DNA of 36,928 bases, from positions 1 to 36,928 of the forward strand of contig CATXSD010000019.1 of the NCBI GenBank assembly GCA_958402075.1. The letters are read 5' to 3'. The stretch comes from Mediterranea massiliensis (lineage in GTDB: Bacteria; Bacteroidota; Bacteroidia; Bacteroidales; Bacteroidaceae). Positions 15,777-23,908 of this stretch are shown here, one piece after another. Within the stretch, counting starts at the first letter, position 1, and the number at the start of each line of letters is the position of its first letter. Below the pieces are notes generated by a model. The model saw nothing but the letters and a program-made list of their open reading frames with translations. It did not search any database and was not told the DNA's origin. Both the position numbers and the translations under genes were made by a program.

Positions 15777-17813
15777 ATGAAAAGTTTTTTTTACGGAATA
15801 TGTTTGTTGACATTAATCTGCATATCCTGTAGTGATGATCGTGCTAGTAGCATTTTAGAGGGGAATGACGGAGAATGGTCCTCCATCACCGCCACTCCCG
15901 ACACTTGGGACAACCAGAAGCGGGCGGATATTTCGTACCAGCTCTTGGTTTACTCCTTTGCCGACAGTGACGGCGACGGCTGTGGTGACTTCAATGGCAT
16001 TGCGGCCAAGCTGGATTATCTGCAGCAGATGGGGGTAGGGGCCATCTGGCTATCACCTATCCATCCGGCCATGTCGTATCACGGATATGACGTAACGGAC
16101 TATACGGCGGTTAATCCGCAATATGGAACAATGGCCGACTTTGAACAGCTGGTGACCGAAGCCCACCAGCGGAACATCAAGGTGTATCTGGACTACGTGA
16201 TGAACCACACCGGCAAGGACCATCCCTGGTTTGTCAGTGCCAAAGCGTCGCCGGACAGTGAATATCGTGACTATTATGTCTTCTCCCAGGATCCGGCAGC
16301 AGATATTGCGGCCGGAAGCATTCCGATGATTGCTACGGAGGGAGCGGCCGGATATAATGCGGGCGAGTGGTTTTCAACGGCTTCGGCCGATGACGAGATG
16401 ACGGGGTGTTACAAGTTTGTACTCGACTGGTCAGATGCCTCCCGTCCCACAGTGACGGTGACCGAAGCCGAGACTCCCGATGCCGACAATCCTGATACGG
16501 GGACTACCGGAGCCAAATACCTGTACTACGGTGACGAGGTCTGCAAGAAGTTTTATGATCGTGGTAACGGTATCTACGACCTGACGGTGGATTTCGCTTC
16601 GTCCTGGGGATTCCTGATCCGCACCAGCAATACGACCTGGGACGGAGGAACGAAATACGGTGCTTCGTCCAAGTCTGACAAAGTGAAGCTGGACGAACCG
16701 TTTGCGTTGGACAACAAGACAGCTGCCGATATCCTGTTTGAATCGATGAACCTTTGGTACTATCATTCACACTTTTGTACCGACTGGTTTGCCGACTTGA
16801 ACTATGGTAAGGTGGATGCCGTGTCTGCCAATCCGACGTATCTTGCCATGACCGATGCGGCCAAAGGTTGGGTGGACAAAGGTGTGGACGGATTGCGCTT
16901 GGATGCCGTGAAACATATCTATCACAACGCTACGTCCGATGAAAATCCCCGCTTCCTGAATACGTTCTATAACGATATGAATACATATTATAAGCTGACG
17001 GGAAAGACGGATAATTTCTATATGGTGGGTGAGGTGCTTTCGGAACACAACGAGGTGGCGCCTTATTATGCCGGTCTGCCTGCCTTGTTCGATTTCTCGT
17101 TCTGGTACCGGCTGGAGTGGGCCATTAACAATGCTACCGGCTGCTACTTCGCCAAGGATATTATGGGTTACCAGCAGGAATATGCATCCTATCGCAGTGA
17201 CTATATCGAAGCAACGAAGCTGTCCAACCACGATGAAGACCGTACGGCGTCCAAGCTGGGCAAGTCGGCCGACAAGTACAGGCTGGCAGCTGCGGTATTG
17301 CTGACGGCGGCCGGTTCGCCTTATATATATTATGGTGAAGAGCTGGGGCTGTATGGCACCAAGGAGAAGGGCGACGAATATGTGCGCGGCCCGATGTTGT
17401 GGGGCGACAGCTATACCACTGCCTATACTGATAAGGTGGATGCCGGCGTGGCTTCGTCGGTGAAGTCCGTAGCCGAACAGCAGGAGAACGAAAGCTCGTT
17501 GCTGAACACCTACCTCACCTTTGCACGCCTGCGCAACACTTATCCGTCTTTGGCTGAAGGAACCATGAGCCGACATGCCGTCTACAATGAAACGAACGAG
17601 ACCTACCGGTCGTTGGCGGCCTGGTACATGACGAAGGATGAGGAAAAGATGCTTGTACTCCATAACTTTGGAGGAGCAGAAGTGGAGTTCCCGCTGACCG
17701 ACGAAGTGGAAAAAGCAGTGGCTGTGTCGGGCCGTGCGGAGCAGGCTGTCGAAGAGGGGAAGACGCTGGTGAAGTTGGGCGCCTATTCTTCGGTGGTATT
17801 CAAAGTGAAGTAG
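15777..17813 (+). CDS. susG: SusG cell-surface alpha-amylase (GH13 with inserted CBM58-like domain)
   Basis: A 678-residue lipoprotein amylase that cuts starch at the cell surface. The lipobox CISC (Cys18) is followed by SDDR. It closely resembles B. thetaiotaomicron SusG, as recalled, throughout: KRADISYQLLVYSFADSDGD, YHGYDVTDYT, DYVMNH, GLRLDAVKH (nucleophile Asp376), GEVLSEHN (acid/base Glu419), LSNHDEDR (Asp486), IYYGEELGLYGTK. These are each 12 residues before the SusG catalytic D388/E431/D498, consistent with a slightly shorter N-terminus. A domain inserted in the barrel (about residues 185-310, GAAGYNAGEWF to LDEPFALDNK) corresponds to CBM58. The frame extends back to a GTG at 15684, but that stretch contains a terminator-like hairpin, so ATG 15777 is chosen. 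GC content rises sharply from about 15875. Confidence 0.96.
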   Translation: MKSFFYGICLLTLICISCSDDRASSILEGNDGEWSSITATPDTWDNQKRADISYQLLVYSFADSDGDGCGDFNGIAAKLDYLQQMGVGAIWLSPIHPAMSYHGYDVTDYTAVNPQYGTMADFEQLVTEAHQRNIKVYLDYVMNHTGKDHPWFVSAKASPDSEYRDYYVFSQDPAADIAAGSIPMIATEGAAGYNAGEWFSTASADDEMTGCYKFVLDWSDASRPTVTVTEAETPDADNPDTGTTGAKYLYYGDEVCKKFYDRGNGIYDLTVDFASSWGFLIRTSNTTWDGGTKYGASSKSDKVKLDEPFALDNKTAADILFESMNLWYYHSHFCTDWFADLNYGKVDAVSANPTYLAMTDAAKGWVDKGVDGLRLDAVKHIYHNATSDENPRFLNTFYNDMNTYYKLTGKTDNFYMVGEVLSEHNEVAPYYAGLPALFDFSFWYRLEWAINNATGCYFAKDIMGYQQEYASYRSDYIEATKLSNHDEDRTASKLGKSADKYRLAAAVLLTAAGSPYIYYGEELGLYGTKEKGDEYVRGPMLWGDSYTTAYTDKVDAGVASSVKSVAEQQENESSLLNTYLTFARLRNTYPSLAEGTMSRHAVYNETNETYRSLAAWYMTKDEEKMLVLHNFGGAEVEFPLTDEVEKAVAVSGRAEQAVEEGKTLVKLGAYSSVVFKVK

Positions 17814-17821
17814 ACTGAGGG

Positions 17822-18811
17822 TTATTCGTAGACCCAGGTCAGCACCCGGTTGAGCCACTTCCAGCGGAAGCGGAACCAACGCCGGGTGCTGATTTGTTTT
17901 CCGCCGAAGCGGAGCACAAATTCGCGGTAGCTATGAGGGCGGAACGGAAGTCCCACGTCCAGAAACTCCAGGTGGCGGTAGCCTCTGCGGCGGGCGTCGT
18001 CCAGGGCTTTCCATACGGCCAGTATGCCCGGGTATTGCAGGGCATAGGTCTTGCGCATGCCGCCCGAGAACCACAGGTAGGCATTGCTGCCCGAGTAGAT
18101 GCAGGCGCTGCCGCCGATGATTCTGCCTTTGTAGGTGACGATGAAGATACGGCTCTGCCGTTGCGGAGCTGTCGCCTGCAGGGCCAGTTGTTCGAAGAAT
18201 TCCCGGCTGGGGAAGTGGCGGCGTATCTTCCAGGAATAGATGTGGTGGAGCATGTGGGCAAATGCCTTGACCTCGTCAACGGTTTGGGCTTCCCGCACTT
18301 CGGCACCGTTTTTCAGTCCTTTCCTGACTTGTCGGATGCGTGAGGGGCTGAAGCGTGCCTCAGTGCGGTCGGTGTCGTGCAAGGAGTTGCGGACGCGGAG
18401 CCAGTTGATGGGAAAGTATCCGCAGGATCGGAACGAGCGGTAGCCGAAGCGTGCGTCGGGCAGGTTGCGGAACTCGATGAGGAAACAGTCGCGGAGTGCT
18501 TCTTCCGTGAGCCGCTGGAGCATGTCACTGAAGACGGCTTCGGGGTCGATGCCGTCCGTCAGGTATTCTCCGTTTCCGAAGATTTCACATCGGTGGATAA
18601 TGCTGGGAGGAAACAGGCGGACACTGCGCCTGACGACGGCCAGGAGGCGGGCTACGGGCTGTCCGTCGAGGCTGGCCACGATGAGCAGAGGCCTGTATCC
18701 CGGCGTCGCTTCGTAGATGCGGAACAGGGTCGTCGAGTGGAAGGTATCGTTTCCCGGCAGGGGAGGGATGTCACTTCCCGCATGATATGTCGTCAGTTTC
18801 AAAGGCATCAT
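17822..18811 (-). CDS. GNAT/FemAB-like acyltransferase (BioF2-like domain)
   Basis: Predicted cytoplasmic protein of about 329 residues. Its second half fits the FemAB/Acetyltransf_6 type of GNAT fold: FSPSRIRQVRKGLKNGAEVREA, then FIVTYKGRIIGGSACIYSGSNAYLWFSGGM, then GYRHLEFLDVGLPFRPHSYREFVLRFGG. Such proteins transfer acyl or aminoacyl groups, often in cell-envelope or polysaccharide synthesis; the substrate here is unknown. ATG codons at 18811 and 18808 are both possible. The frame runs on to a TTG at 18856, which lies upstream of a predicted -7 box and is unlikely. It is convergent with susG, with only 8 nt between the stop codons. Confidence 0.75.
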   Translation of the reverse strand: MMPLKLTTYHAGSDIPPLPGNDTFHSTTLFRIYEATPGYRPLLIVASLDGQPVARLLAVVRRSVRLFPPSIIHRCEIFGNGEYLTDGIDPEAVFSDMLQRLTEEALRDCFLIEFRNLPDARFGYRSFRSCGYFPINWLRVRNSLHDTDRTEARFSPSRIRQVRKGLKNGAEVREAQTVDEVKAFAHMLHHIYSWKIRRHFPSREFFEQLALQATAPQRQSRIFIVTYKGRIIGGSACIYSGSNAYLWFSGGMRKTYALQYPGILAVWKALDDARRRGYRHLEFLDVGLPFRPHSYREFVLRFGGKQISTRRWFRFRWKWLNRVLTWVYE

Positions 18812-18814
18812 CGG

Positions 18815-18846
18815 CAAATTTAGAAAATATTCTCGTATCTTTGCAA
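18815..18846. promoter_or_regulatory. Overlapping divergent promoters of the GNAT-like and nitroreductase genes
   Basis: On the minus strand TTG (18846-18844) is followed after 21 nt by TAAATTTG (18822-18815), which would start transcription almost at the ATG of the GNAT-like gene. On the plus strand TATCTTTG (18836-18843) fits the -7 box for the nitroreductase gene, with a leader of about 60 nt; no convincing -33 is seen for it. The two promoters share DNA and may interfere with each other. Confidence 0.5.
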
Positions 18847-18911
18847 CGTTTATCAAGTTTAATCGGGGGAGAAGGTCCTATCTTCTTCTCATCTAACAAT
18901 AAGAATCAGTT

Positions 18912-19472
18912 ATGGAAAGTTTCAGTGATTTGATAAAGAACCGCCGCAGCATGCGCAAGTTTACAGACGAGGAACTGACGCAGGAAGAAGTGGTGGCGCT
19001 GATGAAGGCGGCCCTGATGGCACCTACCTCGAAGCGCAGCAACTCCTGGCAGTTCGTGGTGGTGGACGACAAGGAAACGCTCCGGAAGTTGTCCCGCTGC
19101 AAGGAGCAGGCTTCGCAGTTCATTGCCGATGCGGCGCTGGCGGTGGTGGTCATGGCCGATCCCATGGCGAGCGATGTATGGATTGAGGATGCCTCCATCG
19201 CTTCCATCTACCTTCAGTTGCAGGCCGAAGACCTGGGGCTGGGAAGTTGCTGGGTGCAGGTGCGCGAGCGGTTTGCATCGCCCGGCGTTTCGTCGGATGA
19301 ATATGTGCACGAGGTGCTGGACATTCCCCTGCAGCTTCAGGTGCTCAGCATCATTTCTATCGGCCATAAGGGCATGGAGCGCAAGCCTTTCGACGAAGAG
19401 CATCTGCAATGGGAGAAAATTCATCTGAACAGTTACGGAGGAAACGGTGGTGAGTGCGGCGAAGGCGAATAA
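18912..19472 (+). CDS. Nitroreductase-family FMN oxidoreductase
   Basis: A 186-residue cytoplasmic flavoprotein of the nitroreductase fold, expected to bind FMN and reduce quinones or nitro-compounds with NAD(P)H. The FMN-phosphate motif is at the N-terminus (LIKNRRSMRKFTDEEL), followed by APTSKRSNSWQFVVV, DASIASIYLQLQAEDLGLGSCWVQV and a short acidic-glycine tail (GGNGGECGEGE). Length is normal for the small subfamily. It begins a plus-strand gene run with the small membrane protein and the DUF2520 gene close behind. The physiological substrate cannot be told. Confidence 0.9.
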   Translation: MESFSDLIKNRRSMRKFTDEELTQEEVVALMKAALMAPTSKRSNSWQFVVVDDKETLRKLSRCKEQASQFIADAALAVVVMADPMASDVWIEDASIASIYLQLQAEDLGLGSCWVQVRERFASPGVSSDEYVHEVLDIPLQLQVLSIISIGHKGMERKPFDEEHLQWEKIHLNSYGGNGGECGEGE

Positions 19473-19482
19473 CAACAAGGAT

Positions 19483-19785
19483 ATGTACAAGGCCACCGGC
19501 ATCACGCTGATGGTCTTCGGCATACTTTACCTGCTGGACAAGCTGGTACACTTTGCGGCGCTGGGGCTGCCGTGGGTCATGCAGAAGGACAACTTCCTGC
19601 TCTATACGGCCGTCATCTTCCTGTTCGTGAAGCACGATAAGTCGGTGGGGCTGGTGCTGGCCGGCCTCTGGCTGGTACTGAATTTCGGCTTGATCACGGC
19701 TCTGCTGGGCACCATGTCGGCCTATCTGTTGCCGCTGGCCTTGCTGGTCATAGGCATCATTCTCTATTTTATTGCAACCCGATAA
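19483..19785 (+). CDS. Small membrane protein, three or four hydrophobic segments
   Basis: A 100-residue protein starting MYKATGITLMVFGILYLLDK. Hydrophobic stretches lie near residues 5-25, 35-48, 55-73 and 75-97, with short loops (MQKDNF, KHDKS). ATG 19483 lies 10 nt after the nitroreductase stop. A GTG at 19447 would overlap that gene and add a hydrophilic leader, so ATG is preferred. It resembles small DUF-type inner-membrane proteins of Bacteroidetes; no function can be assigned. Confidence 0.7.
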   Translation: MYKATGITLMVFGILYLLDKLVHFAALGLPWVMQKDNFLLYTAVIFLFVKHDKSVGLVLAGLWLVLNFGLITALLGTMSAYLLPLALLVIGIILYFIATR

Positions 19786-19795
19786 CACAAAGACA

Positions 19796-20584
19796 ATGAA
19801 AAGAAGTATAGAAGATACACCTGTCGTTTTCATCGGAGCGGGCAACCTGGCTACCAACCTGGCTGTTTCGCTCTATCGGAAGGGATTCAGGGTGGTACAG
19901 ATATACAGCCGCACGGAGGAGTCGGCTCGTACGCTGGCCCAGGCCGTGGAGGCCGACTACACGACCAGTCTGGCGGGCGTGGCTACTGATGCACAACTCT
20001 ACGTGGTGTCGGTCAAGGACGACGTACTGACGGAACTTTTGCCTCAGCTGACGGCAGGCAGGGAGAAGGCCCTTTGGGTGCATACGGCCGGAAGCATCCC
20101 GATGGACATCTGGCAGGGGCATGCAGGGCGTTACGGCGTGTTCTATCCCTTGCAGACCTTCAGCAAGCGGCGGCTGGTGGATTTCCGCGAGATACCCATC
20201 TTCGTGGAAGGCCGTACGGAGGGAGACGTGCGTTTCCTCAAGCAGATAGCCTCGGCGTTGTCGCACAAGGTGCTGGAAGCTACTTCCGAACAACGGCGCA
20301 ACCTGCATCTGGCGGCTGTCTTTACCTGCAACTTTACCAACCACATGTATGCCCTGGCCGAACGACTGTTGCAGAAGCACGACCTGCCCTTCGACGTCCT
20401 GCTGCCTCTTATTGACGAGACCGCACGCAAGGTACACGAGCTGTCGCCCCGCCTGGCACAGACGGGCCCAGCCGTCCGCTACGACACGGGTGTCATGGAC
20501 AAGCACCTCGACATGCTGGCCGACGAGCCCGAAATGCAGCAGCTCTACCGCCTGCTCAGCGACGATATCCATCGGCTGGCATAG
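19796..20584 (+). CDS. Rossmann-fold DUF2520 protein
   Basis: A 262-residue cytoplasmic protein with an N-terminal NAD(P)-binding fold (VVFIGAGNLATNLAVSLYRKGF, a GxGNxxxN version of the dinucleotide motif; IYSRTEESAR) and a C-terminal helical DUF2520 domain (HLAAVFTCNFTNHMYALAERLL). It resembles 6-phosphogluconate/pyrroline-5-carboxylate reductase-type enzymes, but its reaction is not established. It starts 10 nt after the membrane-protein stop; an ATG at 19772 would overlap that gene. It is followed by kdsC and maf, with a repeat array in between. Confidence 0.85.
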   Translation: MKRSIEDTPVVFIGAGNLATNLAVSLYRKGFRVVQIYSRTEESARTLAQAVEADYTTSLAGVATDAQLYVVSVKDDVLTELLPQLTAGREKALWVHTAGSIPMDIWQGHAGRYGVFYPLQTFSKRRLVDFREIPIFVEGRTEGDVRFLKQIASALSHKVLEATSEQRRNLHLAAVFTCNFTNHMYALAERLLQKHDLPFDVLLPLIDETARKVHELSPRLAQTGPAVRYDTGVMDKHLDMLADEPEMQQLYRLLSDDIHRLA

Positions 20585-20683
20585 TTTCATTTAAAGAAAC
20601 CACTGGTTTCATTCAATGAAACTATCGGTTTCAAGCAATGAAACCACTGGTTTCATCCGATGAAACTTTTTGTGAAACCCCAT
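20585..20683. repeat. Array B: 15-nt palindromes on a 22-nt period
   Basis: Three full units start at 20596, 20618 and 20640, exactly 22 nt apart. A half unit (TTTCATTTAAA) precedes them and a degenerate unit starting at 20662 follows. Each unit is GAAACCACTGGTTTC or the variant GAAACTATCGGTTTC plus a 7-nt spacer ending in AT. Arms GAAACC and GGTTTC pair within a unit, and TTTCA...TGAAA also pair across spacers, so alternative hairpins are possible. It begins at the base after the DUF2520 stop. The sequence is unrelated to arrays A and C, but the design is the same. Confidence 0.85.
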
Positions 20684-20701
20684 TAAACGAATCAAACCAT
20701 C

Positions 20702-21232
20702 GTGAGTACCATCAATTATGATTTAAAGAAGATACGGGCCTTGCTGTTCGATGTGGACGGTGTGCTCAGTGCAAACGTCATTCCCATGAGTCCTGAAGGC
20801 GAGCCCATGCGTACCGTCAACATCAAGGACGGCTATTCGCTCCACTTGGCTGCCAAGATGGGCGTACTGCTCGGTATCATTACCGGCGGACGGACCGAGG
20901 CGGTGCGCCGCCGTTTCCTGTCGCTGGGCCTGAAGGAGGAAAACATCTACCTGGGCTCTTCCGTCAAGATACACGACTACTGTGACTTCCGCGACCGCTA
21001 CGGCCTGCGCGATGAGGAAATCCTCTACGTGGGCGACGACATCCCCGACCTCGAGGTGATGCGCACCTGCGGCCTGCCCTGCTGTCCGCACGACGCCGTG
21101 CCCGAGGTAAAGGCCGTAGCCCGCTACATCTCGTATGCCGATGGTGGTTATGGCGTGGGGCGTGACGTGGTGGAGCAAGTACTCAAGGTTCAGGGCCTCT
21201 GGCTGGCCGACGAGAAGGCTTTCGGCTGGTAA
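20702..21232 (+). CDS. kdsC: 3-deoxy-D-manno-octulosonate 8-phosphate phosphatase (HAD family)
   Basis: A 176-residue cytoplasmic phosphatase that releases Kdo from Kdo 8-phosphate for lipid A/LPS core synthesis. HAD motifs: LLFDVDGVLS (nucleophile and acid Asp), IITGGRTEAVRRR, and YVGDDIPDLEVM for magnesium. No cap domain, as is normal for KdsC, and the typical KdsC phrases DGYSLHLAAKMG and GGYGVGRDVVEQVL are present. It starts with GTG at 20702, the only start that includes the conserved N-terminus. It is followed 77 nt later by maf. Confidence 0.92.
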   Translation: MSTINYDLKKIRALLFDVDGVLSANVIPMSPEGEPMRTVNIKDGYSLHLAAKMGVLLGIITGGRTEAVRRRFLSLGLKEENIYLGSSVKIHDYCDFRDRYGLRDEEILYVGDDIPDLEVMRTCGLPCCPHDAVPEVKAVARYISYADGGYGVGRDVVEQVLKVQGLWLADEKAFGW

Positions 21233-21309
21233 AATGGAATGGGAAGCCAAGGTGCCGGCTACGGCTTCTCTGACTTCACGAATTTCCTTAACTCCTATAT
21301 TTATTACTT

Positions 21310-21894
21310 ATGCTGGACAATCTGAAGAAATACAAAGTGATACTGGCGAGCAATTCGCCCCGCCGCAAGGAGCTGCTTTCGGGCTTGGGCATCGACTACG
21401 AGGTGCGCACCCTGCCCGATGTTGACGAATCCTATCCCGATACGCTTCAGGGCGGCGACATTCCCCTGTATATCGCCCGCGAGAAGGCGGCCGCCTATCG
21501 TGACCTGATGCAGGCCGACGAGTTGATGATAACGGCCGATACCATCGTGTGGCTGGACGGCAGGGTGCTGGGGAAGCCCCGTGACCGTGAAGATGCCTTG
21601 CGAATGCTCCGCGACCTGTCGGGCCGCACGCACGAGGTGTTTACCGGTGTATGTATCACTACCACGAAGTGGCAGCGCAGCTTCGCGGCCCAGACTGAGG
21701 TGCGCTTCGCACAGCTGACGGAAGAAGAAATCGCTTGGTACGTGGATCATTACCGGCCGATGGACAAGGCTGGGGCCTACGGTGTACAGGAGTGGATCGG
21801 TTTTGTGGGCGTGGAGTATATTTCGGGCAGCTATTTTAACATCATGGGCCTGCCCGTGCAGCGGTTGTATCGTGAACTGAAGTCTGTAGAGTGA
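21310..21894 (+). CDS. maf: Maf-family nucleotide pyrophosphatase
   Basis: A 194-residue cytoplasmic enzyme that hydrolyses non-canonical or modified nucleoside triphosphates (dTTP/UTP branch) to monophosphates. Maf motifs: ILASNSPRRKELL, DVDESYP, AREKAAAYR, ITADTIVWLDGRVLGKP, THEVFTGVCI and DKAGAYGVQEWIG. Its TGA stop overlaps the ATG of the following MATE gene by one base, which implies translational coupling. Confidence 0.93.
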   Translation: MLDNLKKYKVILASNSPRRKELLSGLGIDYEVRTLPDVDESYPDTLQGGDIPLYIAREKAAAYRDLMQADELMITADTIVWLDGRVLGKPRDREDALRMLRDLSGRTHEVFTGVCITTTKWQRSFAAQTEVRFAQLTEEEIAWYVDHYRPMDKAGAYGVQEWIGFVGVEYISGSYFNIMGLPVQRLYRELKSVE

Positions 21895-23255
21895 TGTCTA
21901 ATACACAGTACGAAGAACGTCTGGGTACCGACCGCATGTTGCCGCTGGTTTTCCGCATGGCTCTTCCGGCGGTGGCGGCCCAGTTGGTCAACCTGCTCTA
22001 TACGTTGGTCGACCGTGTCTATATCGGCCACATCCCCGGCATCGGTACCGATGCGCTGGCAGGGGTGGGGGTGACGAGTTCGGTCATCATCCTCATCTCA
22101 GCCTTTTCGGCCATCGTGGCCGGGGGCGGCGCGCCGCTGGCTGCCATCGCCCTGGGGCAGGGACACCGCGAGCGGGCGGGGAAGATACTGGGCAACGGCT
22201 TTGTGCTGTTGGTGCTCTTTGCGGTGGTCACTTCAGCCGTTTCCTATCTGTTCATGAAGCCTATTCTGACCTCCATCGGCGCTTCGTCCCATACGCTGCC
22301 CCATGCGGTGGACTATCTTTCCGTCTACTTGCTGGGTACGCTCTTTGTCGAGGTGGCCGTGGGACTCAATACGTTCATCAACTGCCAGGGGCGTCCGGGC
22401 GTGGCCATGTGTTCGGTCATTATCGGGGCGGTGCTCAACATTGTACTCGACCCTCTTTTTATCTTCACCTTCGGTATGGGGGTGAAAGGGGCGGCGTTGG
22501 CCACCATTCTGTCGCAGGCGTGCAGTGCCGTGTGGGTACTGGTGTTCCTCACTTCCCGACGGGCCTCGTTGCAGCTCGAGCGCAAGTACCTGCGGCTGGA
22601 CCGTCGCATCGTGGGGGCTACGTTGGCTTTGGGTCTTTCGCCCTTCATCATGGCCAGCACCGAAAGTCTGGTGGGCTTTGTGCTGAACGGCAGTCTGGAG
22701 CGTTACGGCGACATCTACGTCAGTGCGCTGGCGGTGATGCAGGCCGCCATGCTCTGTGTCAGCGTGCCGTTGACGGGCTTTGCCCAAGGGTTCGTTCCCG
22801 TAGCCAGTTACAACTACGGTCATGGTAACCGCGAGCGGGTGAAGGAGTGCTTCAAGATAGTGGTGACGGTGATGTTCCTTTTCAATTTTCTGCTGGTATT
22901 GCTGATGATACTCTTTCCTTCTGTGGTATCGGCCATCTTTACAGACGACGTACGTCTGACGGAGACCGTTGGACACACGATGCCAGTCTTTTTGGCCGGC
23001 ATGACTATCTTCGGCCTGCAACGTGCCTGCCAGAACATGTTTGTTGCTTTGGGGCAGGCCAAGGTGTCCATCTTCATCGCCTTGCTCCGCAAGGTCATTC
23101 TGTTGGTTCCGCTGGCCCTGTTGCTGCCTCGGTGGATGGGTGTGATGGGTGTCTTTGCTGCTGAAGGAATCTCTGATGCCGTGGCTGCCATCTGCTGTAC
23201 CACGATTTTTGCTTTCTTCTTTCCGAGGATATTGGCACGGATGAAGGTTGCATAG
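21894..23255 (+). CDS. MATE-family multidrug/cation antiporter
   Basis: A 453-residue inner-membrane exporter with 12 expected membrane segments in two homologous halves. N-terminal MATE features: MLPLVFRMALPAVAAQLVNLLYTLVDRVYIG, AIVAGGGAPLAAIALGQG, and NTFINCQGRPGVAMCSVIIGAVLNIVLDPLFIF. The second half starts near GLSPFIMASTESLVG. MATE proteins expel cationic drugs or metabolites using H+ or Na+; the substrate is unknown. ATG 21894 overlaps the maf stop. Confidence 0.93.
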   Translation: MSNTQYEERLGTDRMLPLVFRMALPAVAAQLVNLLYTLVDRVYIGHIPGIGTDALAGVGVTSSVIILISAFSAIVAGGGAPLAAIALGQGHRERAGKILGNGFVLLVLFAVVTSAVSYLFMKPILTSIGASSHTLPHAVDYLSVYLLGTLFVEVAVGLNTFINCQGRPGVAMCSVIIGAVLNIVLDPLFIFTFGMGVKGAALATILSQACSAVWVLVFLTSRRASLQLERKYLRLDRRIVGATLALGLSPFIMASTESLVGFVLNGSLERYGDIYVSALAVMQAAMLCVSVPLTGFAQGFVPVASYNYGHGNRERVKECFKIVVTVMFLFNFLLVLLMILFPSVVSAIFTDDVRLTETVGHTMPVFLAGMTIFGLQRACQNMFVALGQAKVSIFIALLRKVILLVPLALLLPRWMGVMGVFAAEGISDAVAAICCTTIFAFFFPRILARMKVA

Positions 23256-23506
23256 TCTTTCGAGAGTTTAATTTTATATATACTGCTGTAGATTTTACGT
23301 GATTTTTGCAGGAGCTTTTCCGCATTTTTTGTGGCATAATTCCCCATTGTCATCAGGCTTCTGTCGAAGTGGATTTTTTAAATCCTTGTTTGATAGACTC
23401 TTGTGGATTCGGGTTGTTTTTGGCATTCGGTTTGCCTTTAGTTAGGCAGATAGCTTGATCAACTATACTGTTCAATTAGAGTTTTAACTATTAAATTTTT
23501 AAGGTT

Positions 23507-23815
23507 ATGAAGAAATTGTTTTTTGTAGCAGTGATGGCAATGAGTTTGGGAACCGCAGCATTTGCAGCGACAGTCAATATCCAGGAAGTGAAGACCGTTC
23601 AGGTAATGGATGATTTTGTTACCATCAAGTTGGAGGAAGTTCCTCAAGCAGTGGCCGATGCAGTAGCCAAGGCTTATCCCAACCAGACGTTGAAAGGCGC
23701 CGCCGTACGTCAGGACGAAGAGTCGGGAACGTGGATTTATAAGCTGACGCTGGAGTCAGAAGACGGCACCGAATCGGCTGTACTCTTTACCGACAAAGGT
23801 GAGGAAGTCAAGTGA
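23507..23815 (+). CDS. Small secreted PepSY-like protein
   Basis: A 102-residue protein with a clear signal peptide (MKKLFFVAVMAMSLGTAAFA|A) and a single PepSY-like (DUF2874-type) domain: VPQAVADAVAKAYPNQTLKGAAVRQDEESGTWIYKLTL ending in a Lys tail. Such Bacteroides proteins are periplasmic or exported; the role is unknown, though inhibitor or binding functions have been suggested. It stands alone: a 251-nt gap precedes it in which I see only a small TGCCT/AGGCA inverted repeat (near 23430-23450), and a strong terminator follows. Confidence 0.85.
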   Translation: MKKLFFVAVMAMSLGTAAFAATVNIQEVKTVQVMDDFVTIKLEEVPQAVADAVAKAYPNQTLKGAAVRQDEESGTWIYKLTLESEDGTESAVLFTDKGEEVK

Positions 23816-23843
23816 CCACTGTTGTCCGTTAAGTAATTTGTCT

Positions 23844-23892
23844 GAAGCGGCAGGTCGGAAACCCAATCGGGCTTTCCGGCCTGCTTCTTTTT
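23844..23892 (+). terminator. Rho-independent terminator after the PepSY-like gene
   Basis: A long imperfect stem starts GAAGC at 23844, continues through CAGG and CGGAAA, and is matched by TTTCCG, CCTG and GCTTC on the right. A run of T (TTCTTTTT) follows. It lies between this gene and the convergent TPR gene and may serve both. Confidence 0.82.
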
Positions 23893-23908
23893 GTATCGGA
23901 GGGAATGT

